Notes: generated from the sequence alone by a model not told the origin. Positions 1 through 6,494 are shown, counted from the first letter of the stretch. The stretch is DNA of 7,331 nucleotides from an uncultured Lachnospiraceae bacterium (GCA_910587495.1 CAJUMT010000175.1:1-7331), one strand, 5' to 3'. Translations and numbers: made by a program.

Positions 1-318
1 TTCCAGCGTTTTAGAAAGTTCGCTCTGCAAAGCGGCGGCTTTCTCTTTCAGTTCCGCAAGGCAAAGGCTATAAATCTGCTTCACCACGGGGCGGCTTCTT
101 CGTCAATGATGAAATTTTCGTCCTCGTCCATGAGGTAGCCATACACGGGCTTGCTTGTGACAGGCTTCCCACTCATGCCTTTTGAGCGTTTTACCGCCCG
201 GATTTTCTTGCTCGTATCCCTCACCAGCCATTCGTTAAAAATGTTACGCAAGGGGGCAAAATCATTGTCGCCTTGTGCGCTGTCTACTCCGTCATTGATT
301 GCAATGAAACGGACGTCC
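1..318 (-). pseudogene. Large serine recombinase (TnpX type), decayed remnant
   Basis: Read on the minus strand from about 318 downwards, the protein contains VRFIAINDGVDSAQGDNDF, then NEWLVRDTSKKIRAVKRSKG and KPVYGYLMDEDENF. From memory of the family this is the end of the resolvase catalytic domain and the start of the recombinase domain of large serine recombinases carried by clostridial transposons. The N-terminus, which holds the catalytic serine, is missing because the sequence changes at about 316-320 into an mcrC fragment on the other strand. Near 85-90 the frame breaks: EEAAP is followed by W and a stop. Restoring one C gives the expected VVKQIYSLCLA. That sequence then runs directly into ELKEKAAALQSELSKTLE, which belongs to the far C-terminal coiled coil, so the zinc-ribbon and DNA-binding middle is deleted. 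The fragment continues past the left edge. It cannot be an active recombinase; it marks a former mobile element. Confidence 0.85.
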
Positions 319-555
319 AATAATGTTTATCAGATATTCACTTATGTGAAAAACCAGGATAAAGATAATACCGGGGATATTGCCGGTATCCTTTTGTATG
401 CTAAGACTGATGAGGATATCACGCCGGATGTCATGTTCAATATAGGCAGTAATCAGATCGGGGCGAAAACGCTAGATCTGAATAAAGATTTTGCTTTGAT
501 AGCGGATCAGCTGGATAAGATTGCAGAAGATTATTTTGGGATAAAGGTGGATTAG
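316..555 (+). pseudogene. mcrC 3' fragment (last 79 codons)
   Basis: In the frame starting at 316 the sequence reads SNNVYQIFTYVKNQDKD, then GILLYAKTDEDITPDVMFN and DYFGIKVD before TAG at 553-555. It matches the C-terminus of the mcrC product encoded at 5598-6473, with only four residue changes (V for I, I for V, I for M, S for G). The upstream part, with the PD-(D/E)xK catalytic residues, is absent. The fragment begins exactly where the antisense recombinase remnant ends. There is no ribosome binding site or in-frame start of its own. An ATG at 151 opens a frame into it, but that frame first crosses the antisense strand of the recombinase, so I do not take it as a gene. The copy is either a broken duplicate or the tail of a second, slightly different McrBC locus that was lost. 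Confidence 0.85.
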
Positions 556-574
556 AATATAACGACATTGAATG
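316..574. repeat. Direct repeat, left copy (mcrC 3' end)
   Basis: These 259 bases align without gaps to 6234-6492, with 11 mismatches by my count (about 96% identity). All 11 lie in the first 159 bases; 475-574 is identical to 6393-6492. Seven mismatches are synonymous in the mcrC frame and four change a residue. The repeat starts inside mcrC codons and ends 19 bases after the mcrC stop codon. The two copies are in the same orientation, so homologous recombination between them would excise about 5.9 kb. Confidence 0.95.
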
Positions 575-1094
575 CCCGGCTTTAGAACAGCTGTCCGCCT
601 TTTACGCCTGGATAGAGGGCAGTCCTCTGGCACAGCTGATGCCAAAGGGACAATATGAATTTCAGCCGGAGCTGCCCTGACGGACCTACTCTCCCCAGTT
701 CCACAACTTTGATGAGGTGGTTGTCCATGGACCGCAGGACGAACCAGAGACGGTGCGGAAAGCCCTGGAGGATTCCGTAAAGAAATATTACGCTTTTTAC
801 CAGTTGCCCTGTGATGAATTTTCCCAGACAGAGCTGGACGAATACGCGGTGAACGCCTGGCCCTGCAGCCCGAAGCCCAGAGTCCGGCAAGGGGAGGAAG
901 TTTTGCCGCCGGAGCTGTTGTCCGGCATCGGCCTGGAAAGCGGCGTGATCAGCTATGGTGGCTTTTATACGCTGCTGGTTCGTCTGGATTTTGATGTGAA
1001 AGGGACGGCGGAGCGTTTTACCGTTATCGGTGCAGATGGACATTCCTATGAATTTTTATTAGCCGGTATCATAGCGATGGTGATTGTTGTATAG
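575..1094 (+). pseudogene. Unknown protein, interrupted by in-frame TGA, N-terminus lost
   Basis: I do not recognise this family. One frame reads from just after the direct repeat: PALEQLSAFYAWIEGSPLA to QPELP, a TGA at 678-680, then RTYSPQFHNFDEVVVHGP and on to TAG at 1092-1094. The residues on both sides of the TGA look like one continuous protein, and no ribosome binding site favours a restart at the GTG at 717, so I read this as a nonsense-broken gene. Its start was lost at the repeat junction. It is acidic, rich in aromatic residues, and GC-richer than the McrBC genes. Near 1062 the present frame turns into a hydrophobic tail (AGIIAMVIVV). The frame one base over reads RYHSDGDCCIGIRGDEK and ends in a TGA that overlaps the next ATG as ATGA, so a second lesion near the 3' end is possible. 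Confidence 0.55.
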
Positions 1095-1100
1095 GCATAA

Positions 1101-1106
1101 GGGGAG
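1101..1106 (+). promoter_or_regulatory. Ribosome binding site for the small lipoprotein gene
   Basis: GGGGAG lies 7 bases before the ATG at 1114. It supports that start codon for the lipoprotein-type signal peptide. Confidence 0.6.
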
Positions 1107-1113
1107 ATGAAAA

Positions 1114-1402
1114 ATGAAGCAATGGAAATTTATTTCCAGTTTTGCTGTTTTAATGAGTTTATTGTTCACACTCTCCTCTTGTGGGCCATGGAAACCGTTA
1201 ATAGACCTTTTGGGTACATTCAACCTTGGGCATATACTGGGGCGGCGACTCACTTCCTGTCCAGTATAGGCGTGGTGTATTGGATACCTATGCCTTTGAT
1301 TATTTTTTGGAACGATTTGATGAGCTTTTGACAGAAAATGAAATCGATCACTTTTTCAGAGCGAACTCTACAAAAATTTTGGTCAAATATTCAGCAGGTT
1401 AG
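1114..1402 (+). pseudogene. Lipoprotein gene, frameshifted and short
   Basis: From ATG 1114 the product begins with a lipoprotein signal peptide: basic MKQWK, a hydrophobic core, then lipobox L20-S21-S22-C23 followed by G, so it would be lipid-anchored to the outer face of the membrane. The frame ends after 51 codons at TAG 1267-1269. The frame one base further on reads GGDSLPVQYRRGVLDTYAF and ERFDELLTENEIDHFF, which looks like real protein, and ends at TAG 1400-1402. A frameshift somewhere between about 1200 and 1250 is the simplest reading. Even when joined it would be under 100 residues, so the gene is probably also truncated. Its 3' end overlaps the end of the convergent Uma2 gene by 20 bases. 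The family is unknown to me. Confidence 0.5.
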
Positions 1403-1943
1403 TGATATCTGAGAAGTCGATGAGCAGGTCATCATAGATGCCAGCCTTTACAGAATCCGCAAAGGTATAATCTCCGGTATCCTCTGATTCAAAGCTATAG
1501 ACAAGGATACGGTTCTTCTCCGGGTCAACAATCCAGTATTCCCTGACGCCTGCAGTGCGGTATTTAAAGAGCTTTGTGAAATAGTCCATACGTCTGCTGC
1601 CTGGTGACACGACTTCGATAATCCAGTCCGGTGCGCCGAAACATCCTTTGTCAGTGAGCTTGCCAGGATCGCAGATAACAGAGATATCCGGCTCCACATA
1701 GTTTATGTCGTCCTTGTTCAAAAATACAGCAAACGGGGCTATGTCAACTTCACAGGTTCCGTTATTCCGATTGATATATTCCCGGATGACTGCAAAAAGC
1801 TCTCCAATAATACGCTGATGCTTTCTGGCGGGCGGAGCCATATAGTAGATTTGGCCATCAATCAGCTCGGCCCTGCTGCCCTCCGGCAGGTTGTAGATAT
1901 CATTAATGGTATAGAACTTCTCTTGCGCCAATGCTGTTGCCAT
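1383..1943 (-). CDS. Uma2 family endonuclease (DUF820)
   Basis: This 186-residue protein has the normal length and full layout of the Uma2 family, a PD-(D/E)xK nuclease fold of unknown biological role that is often present in several genomic copies. Visible family marks are RAELIDG with E26 near the N-terminus, YVEPDISVI with D86, PDWIIEVVSPGS with E110, K127 in FTKLFKY, and the late VREYWIVDP motif at 133-141. E26, D86, E110 and K127 are the likely metal-site residues by family comparison. The start ATG at 1941-1943 is supported by a GGAAAGGAAG ribosome binding site 7 bases upstream and a good promoter before that. It is the only clearly intact, complete gene in the window and stands alone, divergent from the SUKH-like gene. 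Its substrate cannot be read from the sequence. Confidence 0.92.
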   Translation of the reverse strand: MATALAQEKFYTINDIYNLPEGSRAELIDGQIYYMAPPARKHQRIIGELFAVIREYINRNNGTCEVDIAPFAVFLNKDDINYVEPDISVICDPGKLTDKGCFGAPDWIIEVVSPGSRRMDYFTKLFKYRTAGVREYWIVDPEKNRILVYSFESEDTGDYTFADSVKAGIYDDLLIDFSDITNLLNI

Positions 1944-1950
1944 GGTAATG

Positions 1951-1960
1951 CTTCCTTTCC
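1951..1960 (-). promoter_or_regulatory. Ribosome binding site of the Uma2 gene
   Basis: On the minus strand GGAAAGGAAG lies 7 bases upstream of the ATG at 1943-1941. The spacing is standard and fixes this start codon. Confidence 0.7.
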
Positions 1961-1987
1961 TGGTTATTGTAGGTGCTTCTGCTCTTT

Positions 1988-2016
1988 ATTATAACGCATA
2001 TTTCTATACAATGCAA
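1988..2016 (-). promoter_or_regulatory. Sigma-A-type promoter of the Uma2 gene
   Basis: On the minus strand TTGCAT (2016-2011) and TATAAT (1993-1988) are separated by exactly 17 bases. The -10 box matches consensus perfectly and the -35 box matches 4 of 6. The expected transcript would start about 35-40 bases before the ATG. Confidence 0.75.
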
Positions 2017-2103
2017 TCAGGATAGATGATTTGAATTTCCCCATTTTTTCTGGCAACTGATTTCATCACAAAAATAAAGAATGCAAAAATACATCCTAAA
2101 TGT

Positions 2104-2138
2104 TATAGTTAAATCATCACAAATAACCAAACAAAGGA
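2104..2138 (+). promoter_or_regulatory. Possible -10 box and RBS of the SUKH-like gene
   Basis: TATAGT at 2104-2109 matches the -10 consensus at 5 of 6 positions, but I see no good -35 box at normal distance, so the promoter is tentative. AAAGGA at 2133-2138 lies 7 bases before ATG 2146 and is a convincing ribosome binding site. Confidence 0.4.
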
Positions 2139-2145
2139 ACAAGTC

Positions 2146-2928
2146 ATGAGTTTTAGGTATGATCTAACTGCTGTTGAAATCTTAAAGCGATTGGGCTATA
2201 CGAAGCCAGTAGGGAAAGACATCCTTTTGAAGGCAGAATGTGAAAAAAATTTGAAACTGCCCTCTGCTTTGTTTGAATTTTGGAGTTTGGCGGCAGACAG
2301 CCCCTTATTTGAGACCGCCGACATCTGGACGAAAAAGCGGGATTTCTTTTGGTTCTCCTATGACAGTATCCAGGAATGGATTGACAGCGAAAAAGAATAT
2401 TGGGAAAAAGAACCCCAGGAATATGCGGACAAAAAATATGCAGATAATGAGTATTATCAGCTTTATAAACTTCCCAGAGAACAGTGGGGAAGCCGTGTCT
2501 AAAATTATTTGCAGATTGGCAGTGACTACGGTGCGGGGATATCAAAATCAGGGATTCGCCTTAATGGAATCGAACAGGATAATCCGCCTGTTTACATACT
2601 TATTGAGGAAGATACTTTAACGGAGTGGAATAGACTTGATGATCATCTGTCTGATTTTTTGATGCGCTCCATTTGTGATGTTTTGTGTTGTGGGGAGTAT
2701 GATACAGCCGCCCGCGTTTTAGAAAAAATGGGCTGGCTCGTGGATGAAGTATATCAGGAGGATTTTCCCACTCTTGACATGGACGCTTTATTAAAACAAA
2801 GATCTGAGTATGGCGCGGATGCCGTGTGCGGATGCGCGTATGATGAGGAAAAACAGCTGTTGCTTGCTGCTAAAATTGATAAGGCTGACAGCAGAAACAG
2901 CAGAATAATGATATATAGAAAAGAGTAA
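2146..2928 (+). pseudogene. SMI1/KNR4-like (SUKH) immunity-type protein, in-frame TAA
   Basis: A single frame of 260 codons is interrupted only by TAA at 2500-2502. The first part (118 residues) has LKLPSALFEFWSLAADS, the leucine-proline-phenylalanine pattern near the start of SUKH domains. Right after the stop comes NYLQIGSDYGAGISKSGIRL, which resembles the conserved core strand pattern of SMI1/KNR4-like proteins, and the second part runs to 2928. The split falls inside the fold, so neither half is likely to work alone. One base change (TCA to TAA) would explain it. SUKH proteins are mostly immunity proteins against polymorphic toxins or nucleases. No toxin gene is visible here, so a partner role is only inferred. 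The start is supported by AAAGGA 7 bases upstream. The second half could in principle be restarted at TTG 2509, but no ribosome binding site is seen there. Confidence 0.6.
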
Positions 2929-2937
2929 TAAGAAAGC

Positions 2938-3432
2938 ATGAAAGACCGTTTTAAAGTAATCGGATATTACATATGCGAAATAATTGATACGCCTAAGTGG
3001 CTGCCAGGGTTTGGCAGGCGAATCCTGTCTGTCAGCGGCTGCATCGGAGCACAGCATCCCAGATGGGAATGTTTTATGGGCGGATGGATCAAAGGGGAAG
3101 TACAGGAATATCAGGAGAGACTGCGGCTTGACAAAGAGCGGTATCGGGAATTTTTAGAAACGGCAGGAAGCCTTTTCGATGCCGAAAGGCTGGATGTGGA
3201 CTGCAGGTTTTTGGAATTATCAGATGCGAGAAATTTTTATGAGAATTTTTGTCGGGCGCTCCCATGCTGTGTGGTAAGTATTTCTACAACCATGGAGTAT
3301 TATAAAATCCTGCTGGATGAGTTGAAGGGCAGCAACAGCCATGCCCTGATGAACGGCGAAAACGACGACAGTCCCTGCCTGGGAAATGATATTTTGGGCT
3401 GGGATATTGGCGGCTTTGAAAGTATGCCGTAG
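2938..3432 (+). CDS. Unknown 164-residue protein, possible immunity partner
   Basis: I do not recognise this family with certainty. The ATG is 9 bases after the stop of the SUKH-like gene, so the two are probably co-transcribed. Only a weak AAGAAAG precedes it. The protein starts MKDRFKVIGYYICEI, has a charged, likely helical stretch around residues 55-80 (QEYQERLRLDKERYREF), several cysteines (including a CC pair near 118), and ends with NDILGWDIGGFESMP. It has no signal peptide or membrane segment. The position next to an immunity-type gene suggests another immunity or accessory protein, which is inference. The abrupt end after a well-ordered GWDIGGF motif leaves open that the C-terminus is truncated. 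The last codons overlap the proposed mcrB promoter. Confidence 0.55.
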   Translation: MKDRFKVIGYYICEIIDTPKWLPGFGRRILSVSGCIGAQHPRWECFMGGWIKGEVQEYQERLRLDKERYREFLETAGSLFDAERLDVDCRFLELSDARNFYENFCRALPCCVVSISTTMEYYKILLDELKGSNSHALMNGENDDSPCLGNDILGWDIGGFESMP

Positions 3433-3445
3433 ATTATGGTAGAAT
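3416..3445 (+). promoter_or_regulatory. Extended -10 promoter upstream of mcrB
   Basis: TTGAAA (3416-3421) and TAGAAT (3440-3445) are 18 bases apart, and the -10 is preceded by TGG, giving the extended TGn element at 3437-3439. It overlaps the last codons of the upstream gene and lies about 50 bases before the mcrB start. This suggests that mcrBC had its own promoter separate from the SUKH-like pair. Confidence 0.5.
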
Positions 3446-3497
3446 ACGGTACAGTGAAAAAGCTGTCCTGAGTTTTGTGTACGGAATAGAGGTGGAT

Positions 3498-5605
3498 ATG
3501 CTCAATTTAGAAAAACTGGAACCCATATTGGAGGGTTATAAGGCGTATTTTACAAGCCATTGGGATGGTGAAAAATACAAGTGGGAAGCAGTTAAACATT
3601 TTCAGGAACGCTGGGATATCGATGCTGAGAACTTTGGCGATATGTTCAAAATTGCCACAGACAAGACATTTAATCTGCTTGCATCTGGCTACGCATATCC
3701 AAGAGGTATGATTACGAACTTTGCGAAGGCTGATGATGAAGCAGCCAGAATAATGTTCAGAAATCTCTTTGATGAATCTCAGGACTTGGCTGCAAGAGTA
3801 GATGCTTTTCAAACTGATTCGGAAGAGTTAAGAGCAAAGTATGATGATGGTACATGGAGAAATCATTATCAAAACACAAACGCCATCAGCACATACTTGT
3901 GGTTGCGCTATCCGGATAAATACTATATCTACAAATACGAACTGTATCGTGCAGCTGCGAAAGAACTGGATGCTGAGTATATGCCAAAAAGAAATGGCTT
4001 AGTTGATAGCCTGATTGGCGGATATCATATGTACGATGAAATCTGCGAGGCAATCAAGAAAGATGCGGATCTAAAAAATATGCTTCAGCAGGCGATGGTT
4101 CCTTCTTGTTATCCGGATCCTGAGCTTAAGACGCTGACTATTGATGTAGGATTCTATTTGGCATGTTATTCTTCTGAAAGAACGCAAGACAGAGCAAGAA
4201 GAGGGAGAGTGGTTCCCTAAGGATTATTCTCCGGAGCTTGGTGTAGAGGAATGGATTGAGCTTTTGAATGACAGTTCTGTTTTCACTGCAGGAAGTCTTC
4301 AGATCATGAAACGGTTGAAAGACTACGGTGGACAGGCAACATGCACACAACTTTCGGTAAAATACGGTGAGAGCAAAAACTTCTATAACAGCGGTTCGTC
4401 CTCTCTTGCTAAACGTGTTGCAGAGAAGACAGGGTGTGATGTACCACCGGACAGAGACAGTGGAAATACCAGATGGTGGCCGATTCTATATGTTGGAAAA
4501 GATGCCGGGAGGGATGAGGAAGGCAGCTATATCTGGAGACTAAGAAATGAGCTGGCTGAGGCTTTGGATCAAATAGATTTATCAGAGGTTTCTTTGTATG
4601 TTGATGATGTTCCAGCTTTATGGAGCAGATCCGAAAAGGTGATTATTTCTATCTCTGCTATGGAAACAGTATAAGACTGCTGGGGCAGTTTACCAGCGAA
4701 GGTGCTGTTTTGAATCCTGAAATGACAGATGGTTGGTATGAAAGAGAATACAAGGTAATAGAAACATCAAAAGACTTTTCAGCATATAACAGTGTACATA
4801 AATGGTGGGCGCCAAACGACAATTCGACCTGTATTAAGGTTGAGGTTGGCGATAAGCCTTTGTTTGAGACTGAAATACTTAAGCCTTATTTTGGTATGGC
4901 CGTAAGTAATCTGTATGGTAAGGATGTTGACGCTCATGGATATTGGTGGCTCACTGCTAATCCCAAAATATGGAGTTTTGCTGATATTAAAATCGGTGAG
5001 GAGCAAAATTATACGCTTTACAACGAGAATGGAAATAAACGACGCGTATTTCAGAATTTCCTTGATGCAAAGGTCGGTGACATTGTAAATGGTTACGAAG
5101 CCAATCCGGTAAAGAAGATTGTTGCTCTTGCCAGGATCACACAGGCAAACGATGGAAGGGCAATATATTTTGAGAAGATTGAAGGACTTGCTACTCCAAT
5201 CGAGTATTTGACACTAAAAGAATGTCCGGAGCTTGAGAAGATGGAGTTTTTTGTTAGCCAAATGGAAGCCTTTTCAAGCTGACAAAAGGAGAGTTTGATT
5301 TCATCATGGATATTATTCGTGATGAGAATCCGCTACAGAAGTCTGGTGCTGCTAATCAAAAATATAGTAAAGATGATTTCCTTGGTAAGGTCTATATGAC
5401 AGAGGAAAGATATGATGTCACTGGGACGCGGCTTCCAGATTGGACACAGCTATTTCTGTGGAAGAGAAGAAAAAGGTGTGGACGATGAGTGGATGAGGTC
5501 TGTGGTGGAATTTGATATTTTGCCGATGCTGTCAGAGTATTGGTTTGATGAACCAACAAACTGCAGCGTTGGGAGAAGAATTTACGCGGAGTATTTGATG
5601 ATTAA
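3498..5605 (+). pseudogene. mcrB: McrB-type restriction subunit, frameshifted, AAA+ domain deleted
   Basis: Normal McrB reads modified DNA through its N-terminal region and uses a GTP-hydrolysing AAA+ motor to drive McrC. Here the coding sequence is spread over several frames: 3498 to about 4180 (N-terminal region, MLNLEKLEPILEGYKAYF); about 4180-4619 (EWFPKDYS, MKRLKDYGGQATC, RWWPILYVGKDAG); about 4620-5258 (KGDYFYLCYGNSIRLLGQF, then YWWLTANPKIWSF and RRVFQNFLDAKVGDIVNGYE, the latter EVE-like); about 5258-5411 (KGEFDFIMDIIRDENP, VYMTEERYD); about 5412-5555 (GFQIGHSYFCG, DILPMLSEYWFDEP); and 5556-5605 (KLQRWEKNLRGVFDD, stop TAA 5603-5605). Between TEERYD and LGRGFQIGHSYF the family normally has the full AAA+ domain with Walker A, Walker B and NTxD-type motifs; none is present. 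A linker near 4620 also seems lost. ATG 3498 is preferred over GTG 3477 because GAGGTG lies just upstream, although the spacing is short. Confidence 0.85.
4620..5255 (+). other. Two EVE/PUA-like reader segments inside mcrB
   Basis: Within the broken mcrB this stretch encodes two neighbouring segments that look like modified-base reader folds. The first is KGDYFYLCYGNSIRLLGQF with a following GWYEREYKVI and HKWWAPNDNSTCIKV. The second is YWWLTANPKIWSF, an NEXGXKRR-type stretch (NENGNKRRVFQNF) and VGDIVNGYEANPVKKIVALA, the usual EVE pattern of a W-rich first strand followed by a GD..xGYE turn. The assignment is by eye. EVE and PUA-like domains commonly act as N-terminal specificity modules of McrB proteins and recognise methylated or otherwise modified cytosine. 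Confidence 0.5.
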
Positions 5606-6473
5606 AGATAAAAGCATATATATCAAGAACATATACTATATGCTTTTTTACGCATTTCAGATTCTGAAGCAATCTAATTATGATGAGGTTGCTTCAGAAA
5701 AGTTTGATAATGCACAGGATCTTTTTGCTGCGATTTTGAGCAAAGGGATCGGGCAACAGCTGAAGCAGGGATTGTACATTGAAAGAAAGATAGCCCTAAA
5801 GAAGGTACTGGTCTTCTTTGATGGGATAGAGCTTTTGGAACCTTCTGAGATAACGTGGAGCAGGCTGCATTATCAGAGAAATAATAAAAACTATGAGCTT
5901 CTAATGAATGTGTGCTACTTTGTGCTGGACGGTATGTTGCAGACTACGGAAAAGGGTGAATACAAGATGACCGCCTTTTCTGATGAACATATGGCAAGAC
6001 TGTATGAGAAGTTTATTCTGGAATATTATAGCCAACATCATATGTACCTGACAGAGGTTAAGGCTGGACAGGTAAAGTGGAATCTTGTGGGCGAAAACAG
6101 TGAGTCGATGATCCGGTTCCTTCCAATTATGCAGACCGATATCATGTTAAGGCTGAAAGAAAGGACCCTGATCATTGATGCCAAGTATTATGGCCGGACG
6201 TTGCAAAAACAGTTCGATAAGTATACGCTGCATTCCAATAATATTTATCAGATATTCACTTATGTGAAAAACCAGGACAAAGATAATACCGGGGATGTTG
6301 CCGGCATCCTTTTGTATGCCAAGACTGATGAGGATATCACGCCGGATGTTATGTTTAATATGGGCGGTAATCAGATCGGGGCGAAGACGCTGGATCTGAA
6401 TAAAGATTTTGCTTTGATAGCGGATCAGCTGGATAAGATTGCAGAAGATTATTTTGGGATAAAGGTGGATTAG
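5598..6473 (+). CDS. mcrC: McrC-type nuclease subunit, with internal deletion
   Basis: The 291-residue product starts MIKDKSIYIKNIYYMLFYAF, the usual McrC beginning, at ATG 5598, which overlaps the mcrB stop (TAA 5603-5605) by 8 bases, a coupled arrangement typical of mcrBC. McrC binds the McrB ring and cuts DNA. The PD-(D/E)xK nuclease motifs are visible: D181 in QTDIML, D194 and K196 in LIIDAKYYG, then NIYQIFTYVKNQ and GILLYAKTDE. By family comparison a segment of roughly 50-80 residues between GIGQQLKQGLY and RKIALKKVLVFF, including the RGK(I/M)-type motif that follows the N-terminal domain, is missing. The join at about 5778-5786 keeps the frame. The protein may therefore fail to bind McrB, which is itself broken. 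The frame is open upstream to 5412, but that portion is the C-terminus of McrB and not McrC. The last 79 codons recur at 316-555. Confidence 0.85.
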   Translation: MIKDKSIYIKNIYYMLFYAFQILKQSNYDEVASEKFDNAQDLFAAILSKGIGQQLKQGLYIERKIALKKVLVFFDGIELLEPSEITWSRLHYQRNNKNYELLMNVCYFVLDGMLQTTEKGEYKMTAFSDEHMARLYEKFILEYYSQHHMYLTEVKAGQVKWNLVGENSESMIRFLPIMQTDIMLRLKERTLIIDAKYYGRTLQKQFDKYTLHSNNIYQIFTYVKNQDKDNTGDVAGILLYAKTDEDITPDVMFNMGGNQIGAKTLDLNKDFALIADQLDKIAEDYFGIKVD

Positions 6474-6492
6474 AATATAACGACATTGAATG
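6234..6492. repeat. Direct repeat, right copy (mcrC 3' end)
   Basis: This is the partner of 316-574, in the same orientation. It covers the last 79 codons of mcrC, the stop codon and 19 further bases, then diverges: G-TTTGGC follows here, where CCCGGC follows in the left copy. This copy sits in its natural context inside a longer mcrC gene, so it is the more likely parent-like arrangement. Confidence 0.95.
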
Positions 6493-6494
6493 GT

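Noticed and set aside
151..555. Open frame of 134 codons from ATG 151 ending at the mcrC stop
   Set aside because: Its first half is the antisense strand of the recombinase remnant and only the second half is mcrC. There is no ribosome binding site, so the fused frame is accidental.
582..1043. Long minus-strand open frame opposite the unknown gene
   Set aside because: The plus strand reads as more protein-like and GC-rich sequence often gives antisense open frames. No start signals are seen.
2153..2545. Minus-strand open frame opposite the SUKH-like gene
   Set aside because: It is a shadow of a recognisable plus-strand gene, with no ribosome binding site or family features.
2273..2620. Plus-strand open frame overlapping the SUKH-like gene in another frame
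   Set aside because: The 2146-2928 frame shows the family motifs; this one is basic, low-information sequence produced by the frame shift.
5412..5597. N-terminal extension of mcrC from ATG 5412
   Set aside because: The extension is the C-terminus of McrB (GFQIGHSYFCG, MLSEYWFDEP), in frame with mcrC only because of a one-base loss near 5555. The usual McrC start is at 5598.
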